Below are positions 5,752 through 11,478 of a stretch of DNA of 11,478 nucleotides, one piece after another. Each line of letters begins with the position of its first letter. The stretch's first letter is position 1. A model generated the notes under the pieces. That model had not been told where the DNA came from and ran no database searches. It saw only the letters and a program-made list of their open reading frames with translations. Origin of the DNA: Verrucomicrobiota bacterium (GTDB lineage Bacteria > Verrucomicrobiota > Verrucomicrobiia > Verrucomicrobiales > Akkermansiaceae); the NCBI GenBank assembly GCA_026397695.1, contig JAPLUJ010000323.1, forward strand, positions 1,808 to 13,285, written 5' to 3'. Both the position numbers and the translations under genes were made by a program.

Positions 5752-7524
5752 TTACTGCGCGGGCTTGAGGGTGACCTTGCGGATCTGGATGGGTTTCCAT
5801 TCCGCCTGGACGCCCTTGAATTCTAACGAGGCTTGTCCGGCTGGCAGGGAGATGGTTCCCAGAGTGACCGTCTTGTAGGACTTGTCATCGCCGGTGGCGG
5901 CGAGTTCAACCTTGGTTTCCTTCTTGCCGGACTTCACTAACAGACTGACCGCGGCGGGCGCGACGACCTCGGCCTCGACCAGCCAGTCTCCGGCGGCGGG
6001 CGCGCTGACGACATATTCGATGCGCCAGTTCGGATCCAGCCAGTGGGTGAGATGGGCGTCGCCGCCGCTGCCCTCGACCTTGATGGTGCCGGTGTAGCCG
6101 CCGTGGAGATCGGCATCGAAGGCATTGAGGCGGATGTTGCCATCCGCGCCGACGGTGATGAAGGGTTGCTGCGTCACGGTCGGCGGGCGATCGAATTCCA
6201 GAACCGCCACGGAAATGATCGGATCGGTGGCTTTGCCCGGCAGGTTGACGACCAGGCCATCGGCTGTGGCAGCGGATTGGAGCGGTTGATTGTTTGTTAG
6301 AATCCGGCCTGCGGCGGGAGTTTCCTTGAGCGTCGGCAGGAGCAGTTTTCCGTCCTCCGGCCAATCCCAGATGTGAAGATAGAGCCTGGTTTTGCCGCCC
6401 TCCAGCTTGCGGGTCACGCGGCCCCATGCAAGGCGGCGGGCAAAGGGGCTGGCCTCGGTGCCGTAGATTGCCTCGCCGTTGGCCTTCATCCATTGGCCGA
6501 CGGCTTTCAGGCGGTCGACGCTTTCGGGCGGGATCACGCCATCGGCGGTGGGGCCGACGTTGAGCAGGAAATTGCCGCCCTTGCTGGCGATGTCGGACAG
6601 GTTGTGCAGGATCTGGGTGACACTCTTCCAGTTGTGGTCGTTCTTTTTGAAGCCCCAGGTATCGTTCATGGTCATGCAGACCTCGAACATCTTGCCGGGA
6701 TAGCCGCGTGGCGGAATGTATTGTTCCGGGGTTTTGGTATCGCCATCGTAGCCGCCGCCGAGACGGTTGTTGCTGATGATGCCCGGCACTTGCGCAAGCA
6801 GGTCGTTGAGCGGCTTTGCCAGCTCCGGCGTCATGTTGACCGGCGTGTCCCACCAGAGGATGTCCGGCTTGAAGCGGCTGAGAATCTCGCCGGTCTGGGG
6901 AACGGCAATCGTCTTGATGTAGTTGGCAAAATCACCGGTTTGCGCGGGATCCCAACCGGGTTGGTTGGTCTTGATGCCCATGATCGCGCCACCGGGATGG
7001 GTCCAATCCTGTGCCTGCGAGTAGTAGAGGCCGAATTTTAGGCCGTTGCCGCGCACCGCCTTGGCCAGGGGCTCCAGCAGATCGCGCCCGGCGCCGGATG
7101 CATTCACGGCATCCCATTCGCTGACCGCCGAGTCATAGAGGGCGAACCCGTCGTGGTGCTTCGAGGTGATGACCACATACTTCATGCCTGCTTCCTTGGC
7201 CAGATCCGCCCACGCCTGCGGGTCGTATTTGGCGGCGGTGAAATCCTTGGCAAAACCACGGTAGGTGCTGAGGGGGATGGTGGCGTTCTTGAGGATCCAT
7301 TCGCCAATCCCCCGGATGTCCTGGCCTGCGTAAACCCCGGCGGGCACGGCGTAAACGCCCCAGTGGATGAACATGCCGAAACGCGCCTCCCTGAACCACT
7401 TCATGCGGGCTTCGTGTTGCTCGGGAGTTTCAGCTGACGGCGCGGCGGAAGCGGAGAATCCGAACACCAGCGCGGAACCCGCAGCCAACAATGCGGATGA
7501 TGGCAGTTTGATTGACATACCCAT
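5752..7524 (-). CDS. Secreted GH29 alpha-L-fucosidase with C-terminal beta domain
   Basis: From the ATG at 7524-7522 the protein has 590 residues (a second ATG at 7518 and a TTG at 7554 are alternatives). The signal peptide is SIKLPSSALLAAGSALVFGF with cleavage near SASA. The GH29 barrel is canonical: MKWFREARFGMFIHWGVYAVPAG, TSKHHDGFALYDS, GLKFGLYYSQAQDW, and the nucleophile motif KPDILWWDT (Asp 226 from this start). Further landmarks are NFLLNVGPTADGVIPP and ANGEAIYGTEASPF. The region from about residue 457 onward (VTQQPFITVGADGNIRLNAF to the end) is an added beta-rich module resembling a carbohydrate-binding or CBM-like sandwich. The predicted role is removal of alpha-L-fucose from extracellular glycans. 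It converges with the secreted protein gene and follows the PAS gene on the same strand by about 115 bases. Fine specificity cannot be read from the sequence. Confidence 0.93.
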   Translation of the reverse strand: MGMSIKLPSSALLAAGSALVFGFSASAAPSAETPEQHEARMKWFREARFGMFIHWGVYAVPAGVYAGQDIRGIGEWILKNATIPLSTYRGFAKDFTAAKYDPQAWADLAKEAGMKYVVITSKHHDGFALYDSAVSEWDAVNASGAGRDLLEPLAKAVRGNGLKFGLYYSQAQDWTHPGGAIMGIKTNQPGWDPAQTGDFANYIKTIAVPQTGEILSRFKPDILWWDTPVNMTPELAKPLNDLLAQVPGIISNNRLGGGYDGDTKTPEQYIPPRGYPGKMFEVCMTMNDTWGFKKNDHNWKSVTQILHNLSDIASKGGNFLLNVGPTADGVIPPESVDRLKAVGQWMKANGEAIYGTEASPFARRLAWGRVTRKLEGGKTRLYLHIWDWPEDGKLLLPTLKETPAAGRILTNNQPLQSAATADGLVVNLPGKATDPIISVAVLEFDRPPTVTQQPFITVGADGNIRLNAFDADLHGGYTGTIKVEGSGGDAHLTHWLDPNWRIEYVVSAPAAGDWLVEAEVVAPAAVSLLVKSGKKETKVELAATGDDKSYKTVTLGTISLPAGQASLEFKGVQAEWKPIQIRKVTLKPAQ

Positions 7525-7638
7525 TTTACGGATGGAGCGGGAGGATTTTATCAATTGGCGACATGGGGTGGTTTTACTGGATAACCATGCGTGGAATGGT
7601 TGATCTTGCCGGAACTCGAGTACGGAGTGTTTTGGGAG

Positions 7639-8121
7639 TCAGGGTTTTTCACGCGAGCATTGCCATTCCCGCAGCACGGAAAAGAAGCTCACTGCGGCAT
7701 CGTCATTCGGATTGACGAAGAGCCTTTCCTTCATGCGCAGGGCTTCCAGTTCAGTGACGTCCTCCTGCTCGGCCACATAATACATGGGCTTGCCGTGATT
7801 ACCGTAAACCGCATAACAATGCCAATTCATGAGAAACGGCTCGCCATTCCGGCGGTAGTTCCACGTCTCGCCGTGGAAGGGTTCACGGTTCGAGAGCTGT
7901 TTCTTCAGTAAACCGACCACGGTGCGGTCGGGGTGCTTCCCCTGAAGGATGCGCGGGGTCATTTCGGCGACTTCATCGCGCCCGTAGCCGGTCATTTTCA
8001 CCCATGCCGCGTTGACATAAATAATGCGCGGGTTGTGCGATCCGTCCAAGATGGTGTCGGTGACCATGATCCCCCGGCGCAGGTTTTCCAACACGATCAG
8101 CCAATCAAATTTCAGTTGCAA
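7639..8121 (-). CDS. Stand-alone PAS protein of LOV-like type lacking the photoactive cysteine
   Basis: The protein has 160 residues starting at TTG (8121-8119). An in-frame TGA lies at 8139-8137, no ATG precedes the PAS fold, and a G-rich AAGGGGGGA sits just upstream as a ribosome binding site, so TTG is the best start. The fold follows LOV order: LENLRRGIMVTD, NAAWVKMTGYGRDEV, TPRILQGKHPDR, NYRRNGEPF, and VAEQEDVTE. Compared by eye with the LOV signature G-x-N-C-R-F-L-Q-G, the cysteine position is Pro56, while LQG (Gln60), NYR (Asn88) and the late Gln119 are kept. No kinase, GGDEF or HTH domain is attached; about 35 charged residues follow the fold. It may bind flavin or another ligand and signal by protein contact. 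It lies between the CFA synthase and GH29 genes on the same strand. Confidence 0.8.
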   Translation of the reverse strand: MQLKFDWLIVLENLRRGIMVTDTILDGSHNPRIIYVNAAWVKMTGYGRDEVAEMTPRILQGKHPDRTVVGLLKKQLSNREPFHGETWNYRRNGEPFLMNWHCYAVYGNHGKPMYYVAEQEDVTELEALRMKERLFVNPNDDAAVSFFSVLREWQCSREKP

Positions 8122-8208
8122 ACGTCCCCCCTTGCTTCACCAACTCCGCAAAGTTGCCGAAGGCACATCCCGCACCCCGAACGAAAGCAGCGATGGCGAC
8201 CAGTATTC

Positions 8209-9246
8209 TCAGGGCTTCACGAAGCGGTAGTGCGAGACGATCCACTCCCCGCCGCCGCGGAAACCCCACAGTTCGGCGCAGGCGAGGAAGAACAAGCGCC
8301 ACCAGACCCACCAGCGCGTGACGTTTTCCCGCCCGTAAGTTGCGGCGAAGAGCGGCAAAATTTCGGCCTTGTGCGCGTCCATGTTCGCCAGCCAGGCCTC
8401 GCAGGTGCGGGAATAGTGCTGGCCGCTCACGCACCAGTGGTTATCGATCATCAAATGGTCCTGAAAGTAGAGCAGCAGGTCGTCGCTGGGCATCTGGCCG
8501 CCAGTGAAGAAGTACTTCGCCATCCAGTCGTCATCGCTGCACACCTCGTAGTGGTAGGCATATTCGCGGTGCGTGAAGATGTGAACGAAGAGTTTCCCGC
8601 CCGGCTTCAGCCAGGTGGAGATGCGGCGCAGCAGTTCGTGATAGTTTTTCATGTGCTCGAACATCTCCACCGACACGCAGCGGTCGAAGACGCCAGCGCC
8701 CACGCCTTCAAAGTGAATCATGTTCGCTGTGATGATGGTGAGGTTGTTCAGGCCGCGTTGCGCCGCCTCAACGTCGATGAATTGCTTCTGGGTGCGCGAA
8801 TTCGAAACGCTGGTGATCTGCGCATTCGGATAGTGCCCGGCCATCCATAAGGAAAGCGATCCCCAGCCGCAGCCGAGTTCGAGAATGCGCTGCCCGTCTT
8901 GCAACTCGGCTCGTTCGCAGGTCAGCTTCAGCATGGCGGCCTCGGATTCGTCGAAAGTGGTCGTTTTATCCGGCCAGAAGCCACTGCTGTACTTCAAATG
9001 TTTGCCCAGCACGAGTTGGTAGAAGCGTGTGGGCACCTCGTAGTGCTGCTCGTTAGCTTCCGCCGTCGCGATGGCGATGGGCATCTTCTTCAAATCCTGC
9101 ACGTAGCGCATCAAGCCCGCACGCTGCGCCTCGACTGTGGGCTGTTTGTTCTCCCGCAGCGTCTTGGCAAGCCGCTGACGGATGCCGAGGCGAAGCATGG
9201 CATCAGGGAGGATGTTCTTAGCGAGGATGGCGTTGATGATACTCAT
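8209..9246 (-). CDS. Cyclopropane-fatty-acyl-phospholipid synthase family SAM methyltransferase
   Basis: The protein has 345 residues from the ATG at 9246-9244 (MSIINAILAKN); an ATG at 9258 and a TTG at 9297 are possible earlier starts. The family transfers a methylene group from S-adenosylmethionine to cis double bonds of membrane phospholipid acyl chains, or methylates other lipids or amines. Visible landmarks, numbered from 9246, are EQHYEVPTRFYQLVLG (66-81), LKYSSGFW, SAM motif I ILELGCGWGSLSLWM (121-135), and VSVEMFEHMKNY. Next come HIFTHREYAYHYE and YFFTGGQMPSDDLLLYFQDH, then ACAELWGF, whose Cys323 aligns with the active-site cysteine region of CFA synthases. The YFFTGG..PS and LLLYFQD motifs place it nearer the subgroup related to coclaurine N-methyltransferases than to E. 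coli Cfa. The true substrate is thus uncertain. Cytoplasmic, acting at the membrane surface. Confidence 0.9.
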   Translation of the reverse strand: MSIINAILAKNILPDAMLRLGIRQRLAKTLRENKQPTVEAQRAGLMRYVQDLKKMPIAIATAEANEQHYEVPTRFYQLVLGKHLKYSSGFWPDKTTTFDESEAAMLKLTCERAELQDGQRILELGCGWGSLSLWMAGHYPNAQITSVSNSRTQKQFIDVEAAQRGLNNLTIITANMIHFEGVGAGVFDRCVSVEMFEHMKNYHELLRRISTWLKPGGKLFVHIFTHREYAYHYEVCSDDDWMAKYFFTGGQMPSDDLLLYFQDHLMIDNHWCVSGQHYSRTCEAWLANMDAHKAEILPLFAATYGRENVTRWWVWWRLFFLACAELWGFRGGGEWIVSHYRFVKP

Positions 9247-9339
9247 TTGGCGGGTCATGCATAGGATCAATTCAACGCTTGAAGGAAGCAATTGCAAACG
9301 GATGAAACACCTTGGAGAAAGCCGCGGGAGGGCCAGCTC

Positions 9340-9633
9340 CTAGGGATAGGCAATGACGACGGTCTGCCAGCCAGCCGCTTTCAAACCGGCCGCAGCCGCA
9401 GCCGATAACTGGCCGGTGTGGAGCAACACCTTGGGCGCGGTGCCGAGATCATCGCGCTGGGCAAAGCCGGCGACCTGCTCGGTCCAAGTGACATAATCCA
9501 CCGGCACCGGCACGTGCATCTCGCCGCTGGCCTTCACCTTATTGACGCCGCGCTCGATCGACGACCCGATCTTGCCAAAGAAATGGCCGACCGTCTTGGG
9601 CACCTGCTTCGCCGTTTCCACTGGTTTGGTGGA
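9340..9633 (-). pseudogene. 5'-truncated ORF of unknown function, cut by repeat copy C
   Basis: Reading from the repeat edge, STKPVETAKQVPKTVGHFFG and KIGSSIERGVNKVKAS lead to VPVDYVTWTEQVAGFA and a C-terminal LLHTGQLSAAAAAGLKAAGW followed by QTVVIAYP and TAG at 9342-9340. I do not recognise the family. The frame enters directly from repeat copy C, whose left-edge CTAG supplies an in-frame stop (TAG at 9636-9634), so everything upstream is lost. The only start left is GTG at 9621, which would give 93 residues without a signal peptide or membrane segment. The protein begins in the middle of an amphipathic, Lys-rich helical stretch, as a broken gene would. It lies about 95 bases upstream of the CFA synthase gene on the same strand and may once have been its operon partner. 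Confidence 0.6.
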
Positions 9634-9702
9634 CTAGGTAATTGCTTTCGGGGTGAAGGCCGTTGCAAGAGCCGGCGGCCGGACCGGCGGGCGGGGAAAA
9701 AA
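9634..9702 (+). repeat. Dispersed repeat, copy C
   Basis: It starts CTAGGTAATTGC and shares the core GGTGAAGGCCGTTGCAAGAG with copies A and B; the GC-rich tail ends GCGGGCGGGGAAAAAA, like copy A. A few substitutions relative to A (T for A at base 6, C for T in the GCCGGCGGCC part) show independent ageing. Its left edge is the exact break point of the truncated ORF at 9340-9633. Confidence 0.85.
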
Positions 9703-9746
9703 GGATTGATTATCTCCGCAGATCCACGCAGGGGATGCTCGAAAGC

Positions 9747-9760
9747 GCCGATGAATCGGC
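9747..9760 (-). terminator. Possible hairpin terminator downstream of the DUF2238-like gene
   Basis: GCCGAT (9747-9752) and ATCGGC (9755-9760) form a perfect hairpin about 30 bases beyond the minus-strand stop at 9791. The following minus-strand bases include only a short TTT, so intrinsic termination would be weak. Confidence 0.3.
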
Positions 9761-9790
9761 TCGCCCCGGAAAGCCGCCTCAGTGCCGGTG

Positions 9791-10408
9791 TCACGACTTC
9801 CGGCCGAAGCGTATGATGCAAACCGCCAGTGTGGCACCGATCATGTTCGACACGAGATCCCAGCCGGTGTTTGTGTAACCGCCGACGTTGGTGTTGGGGA
9901 TCGTCAGCACCGCGATGAATTCGACGACTTCGTTCAGCGCTCCGAATCCGCAGCCAGCCGCCGCACAGATAACCAACATGCCAAAGGTGGGTTTGAGATG
10001 AATGCCGAACCCGCGCCGCAACGACGCCTTCATACAGTGCCAGCACACCCAGGTCGTGACACCGAAGCCGTATGCGTGGACGACTTGATCAAACTTTAGC
10101 CGCTGCGGAATGATCCACCAACTGTAGAACACGGCGTGATCCCCATTGAAAGGCCAGCCCTTCGGCAATGGCACCAAGCCGCCCGCCATGTGCAGCAGCC
10201 CCCACAGGGAAAGCGCCCACAACAGCGTCGTGGTCAGGGTCACGGCCCGGTGCACCAGCGTCACCACACCGATGAGCACGAGCATGACGACGATGTAAAA
10301 GACGAACTCCTTGTTGCCCTGCACCATCGCCCCCGCCACGGCGGCGATCATGTAAAGCGCGGTGCAAGCAATCAGCGGCAACAGACGGGGGGATGGCTGG
10401 TCATTCAC
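9791..10408 (-). CDS. Multipass inner-membrane protein, YjdF/DUF2238-like
   Basis: The protein has 205 residues starting with GTG at 10408-10406; an in-frame TGA six codons upstream leaves no other standard start. About six hydrophobic segments are visible, for example LLPLIACTALYMIAAVAGAM, FVFYIVVMLVLIGVVTLV, LLWALSLWGLLHMAGGLV, FGMLVICAAAGCGFGALNE and MIGATLAVCIIRF. Polar residues inside or next to the membrane follow the YjdF/DUF2238 pattern: HMAGG (His73), FDQVVHAYGFG (Asp107, His111), ALNEVVEF (Glu160, Glu163), and a late NTGWDLVSN (Asp184). The biochemical role of the family is unknown to me. The gene is flanked by repeat copy C with the hairpin on one side and by the mscL remnant on the other. 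Membrane protein nature is certain; the family assignment is by motif spacing only. Confidence 0.68.
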   Translation of the reverse strand: MNDQPSPRLLPLIACTALYMIAAVAGAMVQGNKEFVFYIVVMLVLIGVVTLVHRAVTLTTTLLWALSLWGLLHMAGGLVPLPKGWPFNGDHAVFYSWWIIPQRLKFDQVVHAYGFGVTTWVCWHCMKASLRRGFGIHLKPTFGMLVICAAAGCGFGALNEVVEFIAVLTIPNTNVGGYTNTGWDLVSNMIGATLAVCIIRFGRKS

Positions 10409-10471
10409 GATGCGGCCATTGCATCATAGCCAGCCGCCCATGTCCACTAACGTTCTTCCGGATGCCCGCAG

Positions 10472-10485
10472 CCACAAAAATGTGG
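10472..10485. other. Short perfect hairpin next to the mscL break point
   Basis: CCACA (10472-10476) and TGTGG (10481-10485) pair around AAAA. It lies within 15 bases of where MscL homology begins and could mark the rearrangement edge or the leader of the divergent DUF2238-like gene. Function unknown. Confidence 0.25.
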
Positions 10486-10498
10486 TCGGCGGATTCAG

Positions 10499-10696
10499 GC
10501 TGGAGTCATCGCGGTCATGATCATCAACTCGCTGATCGGGTTTCTGATCACGGCAGCGGTGATCTTCTTTGTCATTGTGAAGCCCGCCAATGCGCTCATG
10601 GCCAAGATGAAAAAAGCCGAGGTCGATGCCCCGCCGCCGCCGACTCCTGATGACATCATCCTGCTCACCGAGATTCGTGACCTGCTGAAGAAGTAG
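10499..10696 (+). pseudogene. mscL: Large-conductance mechanosensitive channel MscL, C-terminal remnant
   Basis: The frame ending with TAG at 10694-10696 encodes INSLIGFLITAAVIFFVIV (second transmembrane helix), then NALMAKMKKAE, a PPPPTPDD linker, and the highly typical MscL C-terminus LLTEIRDLLKK. Complete MscL proteins have about 130-150 residues with an N-terminal helix, a first membrane helix containing the gate and a periplasmic loop. None of these is present upstream: homology stops near 10499-10517 and the frame before it shows no MscL-like sequence. An internal ATG at 10517 could allow a 59-residue peptide, but it could not form the channel. The remnant is therefore non-functional as a channel. 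It converges with another 3' remnant at 10746, with a hairpin between them. Confidence 0.82.
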
Positions 10697-10705
10697 CGGA
10701 CTGGC

Positions 10706-10723
10706 GCAAACGATGCCGTTTGC
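10706..10723. terminator. Hairpin between the two convergent gene remnants
   Basis: GCAAACG (10706-10712) and CGTTTGC (10717-10723) form a perfect seven-pair stem with an ATGC loop, 10 bases after the mscL stop and 23 bases from the stop of the opposite remnant. It is placed like a bidirectional terminator, though no strong T-run follows on either strand. Confidence 0.5.
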
Positions 10724-10745
10724 CGACTTCGTCGATCAGGCATTG

Positions 10746-10853
10746 TCATGCCGGACCGGTTTCGGCGATGGCGGGCGATTGGTCGAGGAAGATCCTGCGG
10801 GCGATGGCTTGCAGCTCGTCGGCGGTGACGGCGAGCACCTGATCGCGCACTGC
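10746..10853 (-). pseudogene. 3' remnant of a probable M16 (insulinase-family) peptidase gene
   Basis: Reading from the edge of repeat copy D, the minus strand encodes AVRDQVLAVTADELQAIARR, then IFLDQSPAIAETGPA and TGA at 10748-10746. The pattern 'V.AVT..ELQ.IARRIF…A….GP' close to a C-terminus is typical of the last helix and strand of M16-family zinc peptidases and their inactive partners. Only 35 codons survive, without catalytic residues, and the frame is cut at the repeat. The assignment rests on one short motif, so another family ending in a similar helix-strand is possible. Confidence 0.4.
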
Positions 10854-10882
10854 AAGGAAATTGCTTTTGGGGTGAGACCGAT
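10853..10882 (+). repeat. Dispersed repeat, copy D (left part only)
   Basis: AAGGAAATTGCTTTTGGGGT followed by GAGACCG matches the first 20-odd bases of copies A-C, including the best match to copy B. It then leaves the consensus before the GTTGCAAGAG core and continues into a T-run (10882-10888). It begins exactly where the M16-like remnant ends. Confidence 0.7.
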
Positions 10883-10980
10883 TTTTTTGTTGTCGCTCGT
10901 GGCATGAAAATCTACTCTACTGTCAAGGGCACCGCATGGTGGGGTACCTGAATAGTAACGTGAAAACAAGAGAACAATTG

Positions 10981-11478
10981 ATGAATAGAACATTGGCTGG
11001 AATGGTGTTAATCGGTGCGGTGGTGTTCGGCATGGGACTGGCTACACACGCCGAACCGATCAAGGGAGAAAATGTCCGCATGGCGAACGATCCGCCTGAG
11101 ACCCCCATGGCCCAGGCCGGATTTTTCACCCCTTTGCGCAAGGGCCAGCTTTGGGACACCTGGATGTATTACCATGAGGGCAAATACTATATGTACTATC
11201 TGGCCGGAGCCGGCGGGCGTTGGGACGGACATGAGTTGGCCACCTCCGAAGACGGCGTCCACTGGAAGGAACACGGCGTGATGGTCAAACCTCGTGAAGG
11301 CGTGAAGTGGATGGGCACGGGACACATCTGGAAGTCGCCGGACTTCGAGACGAGCCACCGGTGGGTGATGAATTACTCGGAATGGTTCGGCGACAAACAG
11401 GACATCATGTTTGTGACCTCCACGAACCTGCTGGACTGGACAAAGGTGGACGAGAAGCACCGTTTTGTGCAGGACGTC
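10981..11478 (+). CDS. Secreted beta-propeller glycosidase-like protein (GH43/GH32/GH117-like fold), 3' end beyond the window
   Basis: The ATG at 10981 opens a frame with no stop to the window end (166 codons). Residues 1-24 are a signal peptide (LAGMVLIGAVVFGMGLATHA, cleavage before EP). The mature part has five-bladed-propeller glycosidase features: LWDTWMYYHEGKYYMYYL (55-74; Asp59 at the usual acidic position ahead of a G-K-Y-Y strand), the blade signature TSEDGVHWKE, GTGHIWKSPDF with VMNYSEW, and a second blade signature TSTNLLDWT. The family cannot be fixed from this half; the other catalytic acids lie downstream. The sequence AAGAGAAC about 10 bases upstream is a weak ribosome binding site. 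With two GH29 genes nearby it would suit degradation of extracellular polysaccharide. Confidence 0.8.
   Translation, partial: MNRTLAGMVLIGAVVFGMGLATHAEPIKGENVRMANDPPETPMAQAGFFTPLRKGQLWDTWMYYHEGKYYMYYLAGAGGRWDGHELATSEDGVHWKEHGVMVKPREGVKWMGTGHIWKSPDFETSHRWVMNYSEWFGDKQDIMFVTSTNLLDWTKVDEKHRFVQDV

Noticed and set aside
5906..6853. 315-codon minus-strand frame very rich in Arg, Gln and Pro
   Set aside because: It is a shifted frame of the GH29 gene at 5752-7524, with typical shadow composition.
8775..8795. Another possible repeat copy (AATTGCTTCTGGGTG)
   Set aside because: The match covers only about 15 bases inside the conserved CFA synthase coding sequence and lacks the CTAGG edge and core; chance similarity.
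7933..8850. 305-codon open frame on the plus strand
   Set aside because: It is antisense to the PAS and CFA synthase genes, both strongly supported; it is a GC-rich shadow frame.
2596..10882. Repeats as integron attC sites separating gene cassettes
   Set aside because: The GTTGCAA core does not fit GTTRRRY, no paired RYYYAAC site is present, no integrase is seen, and the intervening genes are broken and on both strands.
10883..10980. Promoter for the propeller glycosidase gene
   Set aside because: The T-rich stretch and TTGTTG are suggestive, but no -10 element at proper spacing is convincing.

Overview
The window most resembles a chromosomal accessory region of a member of Verrucomicrobiota. 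The grounds are two secreted GH29 alpha-L-fucosidase-like proteins, a LacI-type regulator remnant, weak or absent Shine-Dalgarno sequences, moderately high GC, and a secreted protein with a C-terminal 'SDLQTW...RRFYRL' module of a kind common in secreted proteins of that phylum. The taxon is an inference; no rRNA or other marker gene is present and I see no tRNA.

Layout. 1-903: a toxin-antitoxin pair on the minus strand, with an intact excisionase-type HTH antitoxin, a PIN toxin gene broken by one in-frame TAG, and a palindrome upstream of the antitoxin. 1049-2854: a GH29 gene whose frame runs back without a stop through a dispersed repeat into a LacI DNA-binding domain that has lost its effector domain. 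2855-3235: a gene-poor spacer with a second repeat copy and a hairpin ending in a run of nine C. 3236-5599: a large secreted protein with a duplicated domain. 5616-5702: a signal-peptide-like remnant. 5752-7524: a second, unlike GH29 with an extra C-terminal beta domain. 7639-8121: a stand-alone PAS/LOV-like protein without the LOV cysteine. 8209-9246: a cyclopropane-fatty-acyl-phospholipid synthase family methyltransferase. 9340-9633: an ORF cut at its 5' end by a third repeat copy. 9791-10408: a YjdF/DUF2238-like membrane protein. 10499-10853: two convergent 3' gene remnants (mscL and a probable M16 peptidase) around a shared hairpin, ended by a fourth, partial repeat copy. 10981 to the window end: the start of a secreted five-bladed-propeller glycosidase-like protein.

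The unifying theme is genome erosion and rearrangement around a short dispersed repeat (about 68 bp, left edge CTAGG[A/T]AATTGC). All four copies point the same way, and three lie exactly where a gene is broken (lacI, the 9340 ORF, the M16-like remnant). The metabolic theme is extracellular glycan use: two fucosidases, a propeller glycosidase and a large surface or secreted protein would fit breakdown of fucose-containing polysaccharides outside the cytoplasm. The lipid methyltransferase, PAS protein and DUF2238 protein have no evident link to that role.
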